A stretch of 64,000 nt of DNA from Sipunculus nudus (taxonomy: Eukaryota; Annelida; Sipuncula; Golfingiida; Sipunculidae): positions 58,857,159 to 58,921,158 of the forward strand of contig CM049313.1 of the NCBI GenBank assembly GCA_026874595.1, written 5' to 3'. The notes under the pieces are model-generated. The model had not been told where the DNA came from. It searched no databases and worked only from the letters and a program-made list of their open reading frames with translations. A program made the translations under genes and the position numbers. Positions 1 to 13,700 of the stretch are shown in pieces (positions within the stretch are counted from its first letter, which is position 1; each line of letters begins with the position of its first letter).

Positions 1-523
1 CGCACCAGTACAACACAGCTACACTATAACACCAAACAGCAAATTTCCTGATTTCTTTACCCTAGAAGAGTGAACAGTCTCTTGTCTTATTTACATGAAT
101 CCCACTTCCTGCGGAAGTCCCACTTAAACACTTTTTAATCTTATGAATTCTCTCTGCCCTATTATGCAACTTTTTTTTCTTTGTGTTGTGAATGCCATAC
201 AACTGAATATCCCTCAACATGCATGTGACTCTTCCTTCCCTGATTAACAAATCATCCCTCCAATTTTTCTTAAACTCTTTATATGAAACTTCATTCCATG
301 GTGTATGAATTATATTAATAGAAATCCTGCTTTGATTCAATGACCGTCACTACTAGCATGAATCCTATCTATGTTCTGCCAATGGTGGCATGTGATGATA
401 TGGTACTGAATGCTATATATACCCGACATTGTACATTAGTGTGGCCAAGAATACATTTTAAGTAGGATATTGCTGAATGCAACTTCAGCAAACATAATTA
501 ACTATTAACATTTTATAATACAA
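1..523. other. Left edge, no recognisable gene
   Basis: AT-rich non-coding sequence up to the 5' head of the first repeat element. Short open frames are present, but none has domain character or matching splice sites. I see nothing else here. Confidence 0.6.
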
Positions 524-3500
524 GTGACCCATGGGTCATGACGCTCAGCTGACTGGGAAGAGATTCGCAAAAGGAAATTTTATCATCAGAATGGTAGTAT
601 ATACCCATTCAACTGAAGCATCAAACAGATTTACCAACAGGCCAAGATTTAGTCTGTATTTATATATCTCAAAAATAGAGAAAAATGTGTAAACTTTTAA
701 AACTAGAATATGGGTAACCGACAAGTGACTACATGTATCTGCCAAAATCGGATAGTGAGGCATGGATTGAGTGGCAAGGGGAAATAGAGTGAGGTATGTT
801 GCATATTAGCATGGATGTCTGCAGCCTAAATGTGTATGTAGGTTGTGCCACCTACCACAAATCCAGAAAGCTGTCCAAGTTGTATACACCTGCAAAATTT
901 TAGGCAGAAAAGTCAAACCACTACATGTATATGAGCGATTTTTGCCCATGGCAGACAAACAGACAAACACTGTGCAAAAATCTTTGCAGGTAACCCCTCC
1001 AGTTTTGTGTATGATAAAGACCTATGTGAGATCTAAACACATGCACAATTTTGGCCCAATCGGTCAAATGGTTCCTGAGATATGAGCTTGGATGTGTGCA
1101 GCGTTAACTAGAATGTAGGTGGCGCCACCTGTCATAAAATCAAGAAAGCTGTCCACGATGTATAAACCTGCAAAATTTTAGGCAGTTATGTCGAACCACT
1201 ACAGAGAAATGAGTGATTTTAGGCCACGGCAGACTAACAGACAGACGCTGTGCAAACATTGTTACAGGTGGCGCCACCATTTTTTGTGTATGTTACAGAG
1301 CTATCAAAGGGCTACATTTGTATAAATTTTATTTCCTGATCGGTCAAACGGTTCCCAAGATATAAGCTTGGATGTCATCAGCGTGAACGTGAACGTAGGT
1401 GGCGCCACCTGTCATAAAATCAAGAAAGCTATCCTGGATGTATACGCATGACGAATTTCAGGTAAATTAGTCAATTCACTGCAGAGATATGAGTGATTTT
1501 AACCCAAGGCAGATGAACAGATGGACACTGTGCAAACATGGTTACAGGTGGCGCCACCATTTTTTGTGTATGTTATAAAGCAATCCAAGGGCTACATTTG
1601 TATCAATTTTATTTCCTGATCGGTCAAACGGTTCCCGAGATATGAGGGTTTATGAGTGGAAACAGACCCACAAATGGACACTGGATAGAGAGGAAAGGTC
1701 AGAGGTCAACGCAAATTGGTTAGGCACCAGTTCACATGTGACCCGATAACAGGTGTAAGTTTGGGAAAAATCGGTCCATTAGTCTCCGAGGAGCTCTCTG
1801 GAAACGAACGCCGCCGCAGTGGAGGAACTCGGTCAAAAACATAGTATCCGCAAAACTTCGTTTTGGCGGATACAAAAATACAGGTGGCTCCACCAGTCTG
1901 CAGAAACTAATAAAAACACTTAATGGTCAATATCCATGCAAAAAATCATGGTGATCTCTGCATTAGTTGTTCAGATTCTTCAGTTTTTGTATCAAATTGT
2001 CCATTATTCTGAGGGATACTTCGGAGTCCTGTAGCTTGAAGGATATGGGTAACAGAGACCTAATTTCAAGTTTCCACAGGCACCTTTCATGGGCCTCCTT
2101 GCATGACAAGAATGAAGATTCTAGGTCCAGTTGTTGCGATTTGTACCCTGTTGACAGATAACCACATCTTTAAAGGTCTCAAAAAAAAGCAAAAAAATTC
2201 GTAAAAATTTGAAAAAAAATAGAGGTGGCACACCCAGTCTGCAGAAACTGATGGAACAGCTCATGATCAATATGTATGCCGAAAATCATGACCATCAGTG
2301 TTGTAGTTATTGAAATACTGCAGTTTTTGTATCAAATTTTCCATTATTCTGGGGGGGGGGGGGTATTTTGGACCTATACAGCTTAAAGAATATGGGTAAC
2401 AGAGACCTAATTTCAAGTTTCCATGGAGACTTTTCATGGGTCTCCCTGTGTGTCAAGAATGAAGATTCTTGGTCCAGTTTTTATGATTTGTGCCCTGTTA
2501 ACAGATGTTCATATCTTTAAAGGTGTCAAAAATACAGAAAAATTTCGTAAAAAAAACCGAACAAATACAGGTGGTGCCACCAGTCTGCAGAAACTTATGA
2601 AACACTCCATGATCAATATCCATGCAAACAATTATGGTTATCTCTGCATTAGTTGTTCAGATACTTTAGCTTTTGTATCAAATTTTCCATTATTCTGAGC
2701 TGTACTTTGGAGTGCCATAGCTCAAAGGATATGGGTAACAGAGACCAAATTTCAGGTTTCCATGGAGACTTATCATGGGTCTCCCTGTGTGTCAAGAACG
2801 AAGATTGTAGGTCCAGTCGTTACGATTTGTACCCTGTTGACAGATAACTACATCCTTAAAGGTCTCAAAAATGGAGAAAATTCGTGAACATTGAAAAATA
2901 CAGGTGGCGCCACCAGTCTGCACAAACTGATGAAACATCTCATGATCAATATGTATGTCGAAAATCATGACCATCAGTGATGTAGTTAATGAGATATTGA
3001 AGTTTTTGTATGAAATTTTTGACTATTCTGGGGGGTAATTTTGGGCCCCATAGCTCGAAGGATATGGGAAACAGAGACCTAATTTCTGGTTTCCATGGAG
3101 ACTTTTCATAGGTCTCTCAGTGTGTCGAAAATGAAGATTCTAGGTCCAGTCGTTACGATTTGTGCCACGCTAACAGATGACAGCATCCTCAAAGGTCTCA
3201 AAAATAGAGGAAAAATCGTAAAAAATTAAACAGTACAGGTGGCGCCACCAGTCTGCAGGAACTGATCGAACATCTCATGATCAATATGTATGGCAAAAAT
3301 GAAGACCATCAGTGATGTAGTTATTGAAATATTGAAGTTTTTGTATGAAATTTTTTACTATTCTGGGGGGTACTTTGGGGCCCCATAGCTCGAAGGATAT
3401 GGGTAACAGAGACCTAATTTCTGGTTTCCAAGGAGATTTTTCATGGACCTCTCAGTGTGTCAAGAATTAAGATTCTAAGTCCAGTCTTTATGATTTGTGC

Positions 3501-3927
3501 CTTGTTAACAGATGTTCACATTTTTAAAGGTCTCAAAAATAGAGAAAAAAATTCGTAAAAAATCGAAAAATACAGGTGGCGCCACCAGTCTGCAGGAAGT
3601 GATGTAACATCTCATGATCAATATGTATGCCAAAAATCATGACCATCAGTCAAGTAGTTAATGAGATATTGAAGTTTTTGTATGAAATTTTTGACTTTTC
3701 TGGGGGGTACTTTGGGGCCACATAGCTCGAAGGATATGGGTAACAGAGACCTAATTTCTGGTTTCCAAGGAGATTTTTTATGGACCTCTCAGAATCCCAA
3801 GTTACAAGGTTCTAGGTCCAGCGGTTACGATTTGTGCCTGGTTAACGGACGGACAGACGGACAGACGGACGACGGACAAAGAGTGATCGCTATAGCTCAG
3901 ATGACTTTCAGTCAGCTGAGCTAAAAA
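524..3927 (+). mobile_element. Family B non-autonomous element (copy B1), with nested C1
   Basis: The 5' head is a palindromic GACCCATGGGTC followed by GCTCAGCTGACTG. The 3' end (about 3893-3925) is a near-perfect hairpin, TAGCTCAG-A-TGACT-ttc-AGTCA-G-CTGAGCTA, followed by AAAA. Its outer arm is the inverse of the 5' GCTCAGCTGA. The core is about six tandem modules of 331-346 bp, starting near 1880, 2221, 2567, 2898, 3234 and 3571. Most open with AGGTGGCGCCACCAGTCTGC and contain a stretch reading GTAACAGAGACCTAATTTC. A GACG-rich tract (3845-3880) precedes the hairpin. No protein is encoded. The layout suggests a Helentron/HINE-like non-autonomous transposon; the class is inference. Confidence 0.75.
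700..1876 (+). mobile_element. Family C element copy C1, nested in B1
   Basis: It begins AACTAGAATATGGG, then a small hairpin region and TATCTGCCAAAATC (left inverted repeat). It ends with the hairpin GTATCCGC-AAAAC ... GTTTT-GGCGGATAC. The core has modules with the palindrome GGTGGCGCCACC near 1120, 1268, 1400 and 1546. The flanks at 660-700 and 1877 onward both belong to a family B module, so C1 inserted into B1. Confidence 0.75.
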
Positions 3928-5320
3928 TTGTGTTACAATTTTTTAACCTAAGATTCTGAGACCTTTCTGTTGATATTTTTTTAAAGAAAACTCAACACTA
4001 ATATTTTCTTGGAACTTTCTACATGCTAATTACCTAAAAAAAGGAATCAAATATCCTCTAATGAAACTTTGCTACATCATATACCTTGGGCACTTATTTT
4101 CCTTTAACTCGAATTTCAAATCCCATCCAAAAATATTATAGTAAATACCCATTTTACATGAGTTTTGGTTTACATTGGTTTACTTTCTCACAAAAGTAAA
4201 TATTAAATTTAGTAAGTAGGATGTACCACAGAGCTAAGGTTTTCATAGCACAGATCTCTGGTTCAAACCCTGCAGACAGGTAAAGTTGGTGAAATCTGGA
4301 CAAAATCTCAAAGATTTGCTCCCAAGTCTTAAAAGATCATTCTAAACTTGTAGTGAGAATTAAACATACCTATCAAGGGAGTCTTATTTTATTTAACTCT
4401 GCAAGAAAACCATGTATCTGACATATTTGTTGTGACTTTGCAACCTGTGCGCTAAAAATGGAAACGGGTGTAAGACAGGATTATTGGCATTTACCATAAA
4501 CTCTGCTATTTTGAACGGCTATTTTGTCATTTCCAAACCAGGTTAGTATGTGTTTGGGAAACAACAAGCCGTGTAGACAAAACAGGCATTTTTGACCACC
4601 TATTATTCAGCCAGTTTACAATTTTCATACAATTAGGACAGGTAGATATGATGTCCCCATGGATCTTTCACTTTTTGTGAGTACAGAACACTAGGTTATA
4701 TTTGTGTTGCAAGCGCAAAGCCCTCGATAGAGCCTCTTAATCAAAAGGGTTTTAAATTCTGGATTATTCCTATGTGCACATAAAATGTGAAATCCAGAAT
4801 ATCTAAATAATAACAAAAAACTCTTATCATATGGTTAATTTCATCCTTAACCAACAGCAAGCGCCACCTACAGGCTACACATCTATCCTTTAAAAAATAT
4901 TTAACAGCTCATCTATACCACACAAACATGACAATTTGAAAATAAAAATTTAGAATTTCATGTGAAAGACTTAAGAATGGAAGCTGAAAGATAAACGCAA
5001 AAAAGCATAATGCAAAAGAACGTTTAAACAGTTTGACAAAAAATCTAAAGAAATCCAAAGAAAATATAACGAGTGATTGACCAGGCTCCATCAGGCAGAT
5101 CTGGCAGTCCTGATTCAGATAAACAAGGTGTAAAACATTATGACCATTTAGAACACTATGGTGCCGCTTACTAAACATGCATTCCATCATCTATGGTGCA
5201 ACTAACTAGACACACTTTCCTTCGTCTACATGGGAGATCTCCCATAAACATTAAACAGGTCATGAAATTTCATTCAAATTCATTGTGCTGTCATAAACAT
5301 ATACTTTAAATTGGAAACAA
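3928..5320. other. Non-coding, nothing recognised
   Basis: AT-rich sequence between two repeat elements. It lies downstream of the SMG5 stop codon and beyond the likely 3' UTR. I see no coding exon, RNA gene or clear repeat. Confidence 0.5.
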
Positions 5321-7204
5321 GGGACCTATGGGCCTCGACGCTCAGCTGATGTTAACCTTGAAGGTAAAAATCTAAAATAATATCAAATGGAGATAAAGTG
5401 TAAGAGGAAGAGGTAATAAAGGCCATGGCTGGTTTATATGATTGGTTTGTATTGATGAGCAGGAAATTGTCGCAAAAAATATTTTGTGACCTGACCATGT
5501 GTTTCCTAATGTTGAAACTAAAGCATGTGAGCAGTTTGTGAACAAATGATCTGTACTATTACCATGATCATTAGTTGGTTTTTTGATTAACTGTTGACAT
5601 TTCAGTAGTTTACACATTTGTTCAATCGAATCTATTTTTTTGTATAATATATATTATTAAGTATATATGTATTTTTTTTTATGAAATGTATACAGTTGAA
5701 ATAGAGCTAATAAACAACATAAAACAGGGCAAACAAAGCCTGATCTCAAATTCTGCTGAGGCAGGAAAATAATGAACAAATGTTTGTATTAAATCCTCAT
5801 TTTTTTATCACATCAATTATTTTCTAATTTAAGTTTATATTTCTATACATTTCCAATTTAACATATATATCTGAATATAAAAGTTGATTCATAATTCTCA
5901 ATTGCATCATCATAAATCTCAATCTTGTCAGATAACACCACATCATGCATACAAATGTTTATTTATTTTTTACCACAAATGTATATCTTTTAAATCTGCA
6001 AAACAATAAATATCTAAAAATAATACTTGATTTAGATTTCACAATTTTTAATTGTGTCTTTAATTATCCATAATGTGCTTCATATTTTATAATAATTTAA
6101 GCATACTGATGGGTTCAATTATATTTGTTAAAATCATTTAAAAGAAATTTGATTTCTTTAAAAATGTTACATTACACAACATTGCATCTTTTTGATTACA
6201 CCTTGAATTATTTTTTCAAGGAAAGTTTTTGCATATCGGAGTGGAAACAGCATTACAATTAAGGAGATACAGTGAAAACAATAACCATTAGTGCATAACA
6301 CTTGGTGGGTTGGGTTTGCGAGGGGGGGGGGGGTGATTGGGGTGGTGATATGAGAATAACTGTACACCTGTCACAGCAGGGGATCTCCCCCAGTGACTGT
6401 AACAAATCAGAAACCCTGGCATAGCTGACTTCCAGTGACCTGGAGTGGGACCCTGCATCTGTAATCAAAGCAAGTGACTACAGAAAAAAAATCAATAACT
6501 AGCTTAATTTTCAAGCTTTTATTTTCAAATTTCAGATTTAGACAAACTAAATATTTATGTTTACATGCTGTGAAAATTAAATCAATGGTGCTTACAGGAA
6601 AAAAACGTGCCATGGTCAAAGTTGGGCAAAATTTAAGGTACTGATTTTTTTTATGCTAATAACTTAAAAAATTTACAAAATTCAGATCTTATTTTCGGTA
6701 AACAATTGAATCTTAATTAAACATAGTTATATACTTGAGAAAATAGACTCTAGTTTCAAAATTTTTCATGTTAAGTGAGTTATTATTTTTCCTGATTTTT
6801 TACAAAGTCCATTATGTTTGGGCCCATAACTTAAAGAATTTATAGTTTACAGACTTAATTTCCTGCATGTACATAGGAACAATATAGAGGAATATTTATG
6901 GTAAATATGAGGAAAAACAGATGAGTGGTTTTGATATTAGGCAGTCCTGAAGTGTGAAAATAGGATTTTAATAAAAAATTGAGGTTTTTCCTTAATTTCT
7001 CAAAGGAACGAAGTCGCAAAGACCCAGTTTTCGGCTTGGTAGGAGATCTTGGGGACATCTAACATTATGCTGAATTTTGGATTCCTAGGTCTTACGGTTT
7101 CAAAACGTGCCACATCTACGGACGGACGGACGGACAGACGGACGGACGACGGACAATGGACCACGACTATAGCTCAGATGACTTATAGTCAGCTGAGCTA
7201 AAAA
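5321..7204 (+). mobile_element. Family A element copy A1
   Basis: The 5' head GGGACCTATGGG...GACGCTCAGCTGATG and the 3' hairpin TAGCTCAGATGACTTATAGTC... (7170-7200) are the same termini as family B. The body differs: it carries a module with CGTGCCATGGTCAAAGTTGG (about 6606) and a tail with a GACG/GACA tract (7120-7150). It is non-coding. It shares termini with B but not core, so the two are probably sister families moved by the same machinery. Confidence 0.7.
6324..6334. repeat. Poly-G run in A1
   Basis: A run of about eleven G residues lies inside element A1 and is flanked by T/C-rich text on the complementary strand. It is a simple mononucleotide repeat. Confidence 0.6.
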
Positions 7205-7661
7205 TGCTTCTGAAAGAACAAGGGGGAGAAGCATAAGAATATGTGTGTATAGAAGGGAATCTTTTCTTAGGTGGAAAAATGAGCAGGGAACCAGACTATA
7301 TATATATACATATACATATGTGCTAATATGAGACCAGATTATGAAAAGGTTAGGAAGGGAACCAGTTTATATTAGCAAACACTCAGGCACAGAACCAGTC
7401 TGTTTAAGGGAGTACCTGAGAACCAGTCTCTATGTATGTACACAAACTGAATCAAAGAGAAATTGATGTAGCAATACATGCGTAGCAGGTGACGATATGA
7501 CAAAGTTGATAAATATCTGGCCAGGAGTAGGAAGACTGGCAGGAAGGGGAGATGATATAACTGCTGGTGTCATGTCACCATGGGATACAGGGTTGTCATG
7601 AGATACTGGGTTGCCATGGTATTCTTGGTTGCCATAGGATACCCTCTGTTGGCATGCTTGT
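7205..7661 (-). other. SMG5 3' UTR and 3' flank
   Basis: Sequence downstream of the SMG5 stop codon. No canonical AATAAA is evident on the minus strand here. A variant containing AATATAAA occurs near 7370. The transcript end cannot be fixed from sequence. Confidence 0.4.
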
Positions 7662-7735
7662 TTAGCCTGTGTTACTGTTTGAACAGCGTTCTTTCCATTT
7701 GTTGTAGAACTCCTGGATGTTGTGCACAACAATGC
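7662..7735 (-). CDS. SMG5: SMG5 exon 27 (last coding exon, stop TAA)
   Basis: Residues 1081-1104, IVVHNIQEFYNKWKERCSNS then NTG and TAA at 7664-7662. It matches the vertebrate C-terminus VDIKNVLDFYKQWKE, which settles this exon over the intron-retained alternative. Acceptor TTTTCCAG|G. Confidence 0.93.
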
Positions 7736-10405
7736 CTGGAAAATGGAAAAAATACAATGTAAACAAACTCTTATGTAAAGTTTCATAATGACCATAGATA
7801 ATAGAGAATGATCCATGCCTTCAGATGTACCAAAAGCAAAAGTTCAAAACACAGCATAATACAGTTAAAATGTAGTCAACAGTCATGTCAGTGGGGTAAT
7901 ACTGTAGTCAACAGTCATGTCAGTGGGGTATAACTGTAGTCAACAGTCATGTCAGTGGGGTATTACTGTAGTCAACAATCATGTCAGTGGGGTATTACTG
8001 TAGTCAACAGTCATATCAGCAGGGCTTCACAGTGAGCAACAGTCATGATAGCAGAGCTTCACAGTAATCTTCAGGCAGCAGTGTTTCACTGAAGTTAACA
8101 ATCATGTCAGTAAGGCTTTACAGTGGTAAACAGTCATGTCAGCAGGGATTTACTGTAGTCAAACTAAGTTACCTGGTTTACAAAGCAATTTTTGCAAGGT
8201 TTCACTGAAGGTTTGGATTTCACTACTGTTAAATTTTTTGGTTTTGTGAGTCAGCCTTGACTGTACCTTCTTGCTCAGCTGCTGCCACAGCCTGCTGTAC
8301 CCTTGCTGAGGCTGGCATCATCTTCCCTGTCCTCTGAGTCAGTATTGCTACCATCCCGCTGGCATTAGACGCTGTCTGCTGGCACAGGTACTTACAACAG
8401 TCTACAGTCTGGAAGAACCTCCTGTGAAAACACAACAATCACATCATCAACAACACATAGCCGTTGTCTTACTGATGGCCTGATTTCAAAATTAGGTACA
8501 TATGAACAGTAGATAATTAATCTTAACTTAGATTCTTAAAGAAGTGATGCAACTGTTGGTACAGTACAAGTTTCCTTTTATAGACAGCTGCAGTAATCCC
8601 ACTGGTCAAAGATCAAATCACAAGCTAAAAACAGGTTTGTTTAGTGTGTTTGCTTGGAGTTGATATCCCCTTGATAGCGTTTCCACTTACATTTACAACT
8701 GATAAAGTGATTAATTAAGACTGATTCAGATTTAGGAAAAAAGTTATATATTTCAGTCTCACCAGGCTTCAATGTCTTTCTTTTTCAAGTTCCTCTGAGG
8801 GGCAGTGGAAGCTTTCTCATGATGTTTCTGTGCACGGATGTATCTGAAATGATAAATGTAATGCTGAACAATGAGGCAGAGGTTATATATTTGCAACTAA
8901 CCATCACTGCAGGGTATGTTTTATTACTATCGAATCAAAGCTACCAAATTAACAAGTAGAATTAAATTCAACTAAACAATCTACACCCAATGGTGAACCA
9001 AGATAAAAGTAAATTGGTAAAATGTGAGGTTGTATGTTGTTAACACACCATCAGGGTATGTTTTATTATTTTTAAATCAAAACCACTACAGCTAAAAGAA
9101 GATTATTATTCTATTCAATCATATATTTTAAATGGTGAACCAATAAAAGAAAATGTGTATAAAGTAGGTAGCACGACATAAACAGTAAAGTGTATGTTTG
9201 CCAAGAAACTAAGATATCAATAAACAGATATGTGTAAACCAAACATTAAACCTAACCCAGTTAAAAATCAAATTTATTTCAGCAGAGAACAAAATTCTGA
9301 TATAGTAACAATGTCACAAGCTCTGTTAGAATGATCCTCACAACATTTTACAGAAATAAAGATATAAAAAAAATGCGGTAATAATAATAAGTAAAAATAA
9401 GATAAGAATTAGCATTTTATCAACAGGGCCAGTTTGTGAAATAATCTTTGAAATTTAATAGATGTCCTTTGATAAAAGTGTCAGGTTGTATCAGTCAGCT
9501 AAAAAATATAGTATATATACAATAACTCAGATACTATAACAATATATATGGAGAATATCAGGTAGAGGACAGGTTGATGAACAGTCAAGTCCACATACCT
9601 GTTACCTCTATGAAACTCCCCCTCCAGCCACCTGATTGCCTCTCTTGCTCCGGGACTCTCCTTCTTTAGGTGGTCAAGATGATCAATCACTGAAAAACAA
9701 GTCAACTTTTATTGAAGTCCCAGCAACATCGTAACAAGATTCTATGCATCCTAACTTGAACTGATTGGCTTTTGCTTGCAGTTCCTCATGATGGCCTTTT
9801 ACAGAAACACTGGACCCCACTGGAAAGAGCAATAAATACTTGTTTTTTTTTCTAAATTATGATCATTACAAATTCATGATACAACATATGCCCATTGATC
9901 TTTTAGCCCTGTTCATATTAATATCATATATTTAAACACCAAACACATAGGAATACACACAGACAGACATACAAACATGGAATCTTTCAAATAAGACACT
10001 AGCAGACATTGTTTTCTGCCAGTAAAACTGGAACAATCATTTTTGGAGAATTTACAAGCCTTTGAAAATACATAACACAGAACCACCTCAAATAGAAATA
10101 CATGGAGGTTCTCCTATATAAATACCTCTGCTGCTGTTTGTGTGTGTGTGTGTTTATGCTTGAATCCCTCGTTACCTGCCAGAGGGATGATGATGATGAA
10201 GCGAGAGCTGACGACCAGCTGCCGCAGCTGATGGAGAGCATGGCAGAGTGTTGTGGCATCAGGGACGAGATACGGAGGCAGGGACAGCTGCTGGGAGGCC
10301 TGTAACGATCCCTCTAGCTGATTCACCTCCGCCTGAAGACGAAGCTGGGCCATGTCTCGCATAAGCTGGTTCCTACGAGCTTCTGTGTCCGCCTGGATAT
10401 AAAAA

Positions 10406-10500
<95 letters not shown>

Positions 10501-10714
10501 TAATATATATATATATCAACTTACTACATTAAAGTTCAATACATTACAGTCAAAGTGTGCTCTACAGTGCAGGGGAGCATAAATACTATACCATAGTTAG
10601 CTTGATGTCATAATATTGTACAACAGAACTGTTTCAGAAGCTGTGCTAACTTGTCAGGTACACACTATAATGTGTCAAGATACAATAATTTGACATCAAG
10701 CTAACTATATATGG

Positions 10715-10774
<60 letters not shown>

Positions 10775-13700
10775 CATACATGTACACAGATTCTGGTCTG
10801 TAGCTATCCAAAAACACTAAGTACAATATGATAATGGATAGGGGTGACTAGCGATAAAAACACAGTGTAAATATTCAATAAAACTTTTAACAATCAAATA
10901 CCAGCAAGTAACAGTTTTTCATTTTAATTTCTACATGTAGAATTTGTTTAATAAGACACAAATCAATATATAATGCCACAGGACCTTTCTGACCATTTTT
11001 TCCTGAGCCTCATTTATGACCTGATCAACCATTTTTTTCCTGAGCCTCATTTATAACCTGACCAACCATTTTTTCTTGAGCCTCATTTATAACTTGACTG
11101 ACCATTTTTTCTGTGCCTCATTTATAACTTGACCAACCATTTTTTCCTGAGCCTCATTTATAACCTGACTGACCATTTTTTCCTGAGCCTCATTTATGAC
11201 CTGACCAACCATTTTTTCCTGAGCCTCATTTATAACCTGACCAACCATTTTTTCTTGAGCCTCATTTATAACCTGACCAACCATTTTTTCTGTGCCTCAT
11301 TTATAACTTGACCAACCATTTTTTCCTGAGCCTCATTCATAACCTGACTGACCATTTTTTTCCTGAGCCTCATTTTCTAACCTGACCAACCATTTTTTTT
11401 CTGTGCCTCATTTATAACCTGACCAACCATTTTTTCTTGAGCCTCATTTATAACTTGACCAACCATTTTTTTTTTGAGCCTCATTTATAACCTGACTAAC
11501 CATTTTTTCTGTGCCTCATTTATAACTTGACCAACCATTTTTTCCTGAGCCTCATTTATAACCTGACTGACCATTTTTTTCCTGAGCCTCATTTATAACC
11601 TGACCAACCATTTTTTTCTGTGCCTCATTTATAACTTGACTGACCATTTTTTCTGTGCCTCATTTATAACCTGACCAACCATTTTTTCCTGAGCCTCATT
11701 TATAACCTGACTGACCATTTTTTCCTGAGCCTCATTTATGACCTGACCAACCATTTTTTCCTGAGCCTCATTTATAACCTGACAAACCATTTTTTCTTGA
11801 GCCTCATTTATAACCTGACCAACCATTTTTTCTGTGCCTCATTTATAACTTGACCAACCATTTTTTCCTGAGCCTCATTCATAACCTGACTGACCATTTT
11901 TTTCCTGAGCCTCATTTTCTAACCTGACCAACCATTTTTTTTCTGTGCCTCATTTATAACCTGACCAACCATTTTTTTCTGTGCCTCATTTATAACCTGA
12001 CCAACCATTTTTTCTTGGGCCTCATTTATAACTTGACCAACCATTTTTTCTTGAGCCTCATTTATAACCTGACTAACCATTTTTTCTGTGCCTCATTTAT
12101 AACTTGACCAACCATTTTTTCCTGAGCCTCATTTATAACCTGACTGACCATTTTTTTCCTGAGCCTCATTTATAACCTGACCAACCATTTTTTTCTGTGC
12201 CTCATTTATAACCTGACCAACCATTTTTTTCTGTGCCTCATTTATAACATGACCAACCATTTTTTCTTGAGCTTCATTTATAACTTGACCAACCATTTTT
12301 TCCTGAGCCTCATTTATAACCTGACTGACCATTTTGTTCCTGAGCCTCATTTATAACCTGACCAACCATTTTTTCTGTGCCTCATTTATAACCTGACCAA
12401 CCATTTTTTCCTGAGCCTCATTTATAACCTGACCAACCATTTTTTCTTGAGCTTCATTTATAACTTGACCAACCATTTTTTCCTTAGCCTCATTTATAAC
12501 TTGACTGACATTTTTTTCCTGAGCCTCATTTATAACCTGACCAACCATTTTTTTCTGTGCCTCATTTATAACCTGACCAACCATTTTTTTCTGTGCCTCA
12601 TTTATAACCTGACCAACCATTTTTTTCTGTGCCTCATTTATAACCTGACCAACCATTTTTTTCTGTGCCTCATTTATAACCTGACCAACCATTTTTTTCT
12701 GTGCCTCATTTATAACCTGACTGACCATTTTTTTCTGTGCTTCCTGGACTTCTTGGTTCTGCTGGTTGTCCAGGGGACTGTAGAACATGCCTTTCTCTGC
12801 ATCAAACATGAAGTTGATTTCTCGCATGGAGCTGAGAAAATATCCAAACTTACGCAAAGAACACACTCGTATCACAGCCTGCAACAGAAAGTAACCATAG
12901 TCAAATTTTACTAAAAATTTTAGTTCCACCCATTCTGCCTAATTTAGTACAAATTTTTGCATATTTTCCCTCTGAATAATCAAACTGTTATATGTTGCAC
13001 CTGAAATTGATTTTCAATCAAACTATAGAGTAACTGAGCCTGCCTACAAAAGATTCAAAATTCTACCAAAACTGTAGCAATCAGGAATCTATCTTTTGAT
13101 AAATTTCTAATCCTTTTTATATTTCCTGTCTAAAAACTATAAAGCTTCAACAGAAACCTTTAACTAAATTTATTAACAAAGTCGCAAAAAAAATAGTCAG
13201 ACTTTTTTACTCACAACATCTGTTACACAAATAATACAGCAATTTGAGGTTTCCCACATGGATCTTACTATATCATTATTAAACGATACCTGTTGTTGTT
13301 TGTCCAACTTGTGTCTATTTAAACTGGTGAATTCTAGTGTTTTGTAGACATCATTCAAGGGCAGGAAATGCTGCAGGTGCCAATCTTCCTGGAGGGGCGG
13401 AGCTTTGAGTGGGCTGTTGTCTTGACTGCAACAGCTCTGAACAATCTCAAGGACCTCCTGGTCACGGCAATACTCTGATGAAAAAGAGAATTCATGGAGT
13501 CTTAACAGAGGTATGGTTTACAATATATAAAGAGAACCAGACACAAACAAGGGGATAATTTATTTAACTTGCATTAATGGATAAAAAGAAGTTTATTTTT
13601 TATGTAATCCTGAAATATAGATTTTTATATGAAAATATGAAAAACAAAGAACATTTACCACATTAACAATTTTAAAATATTATCATAAGATAATATATTA

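Noticed and set aside
8229-8266. C-terminus ending TVKADSQNQKI as the SMG5 end
   Set aside because: It needs intron 26 to be retained. Splicing to 7735 restores IQEFYNKWKE, which matches the conserved SMG5 C-terminus. It may still exist as a minor isoform.
10988-12742. Regular ~36-bp repeats looking superficially like a CRISPR array
   Set aside because: There are no spacers: units abut directly. The host is clearly a eukaryote with spliced genes, and the unit derives from the SMG5 exon 22 end.
12447-12914. 155-codon plus-strand frame of repeated NHFFL-type residues
   Set aside because: It is the antisense of the donor minisatellite and exon 22. The hydrophobic periodicity comes from the repeat unit.
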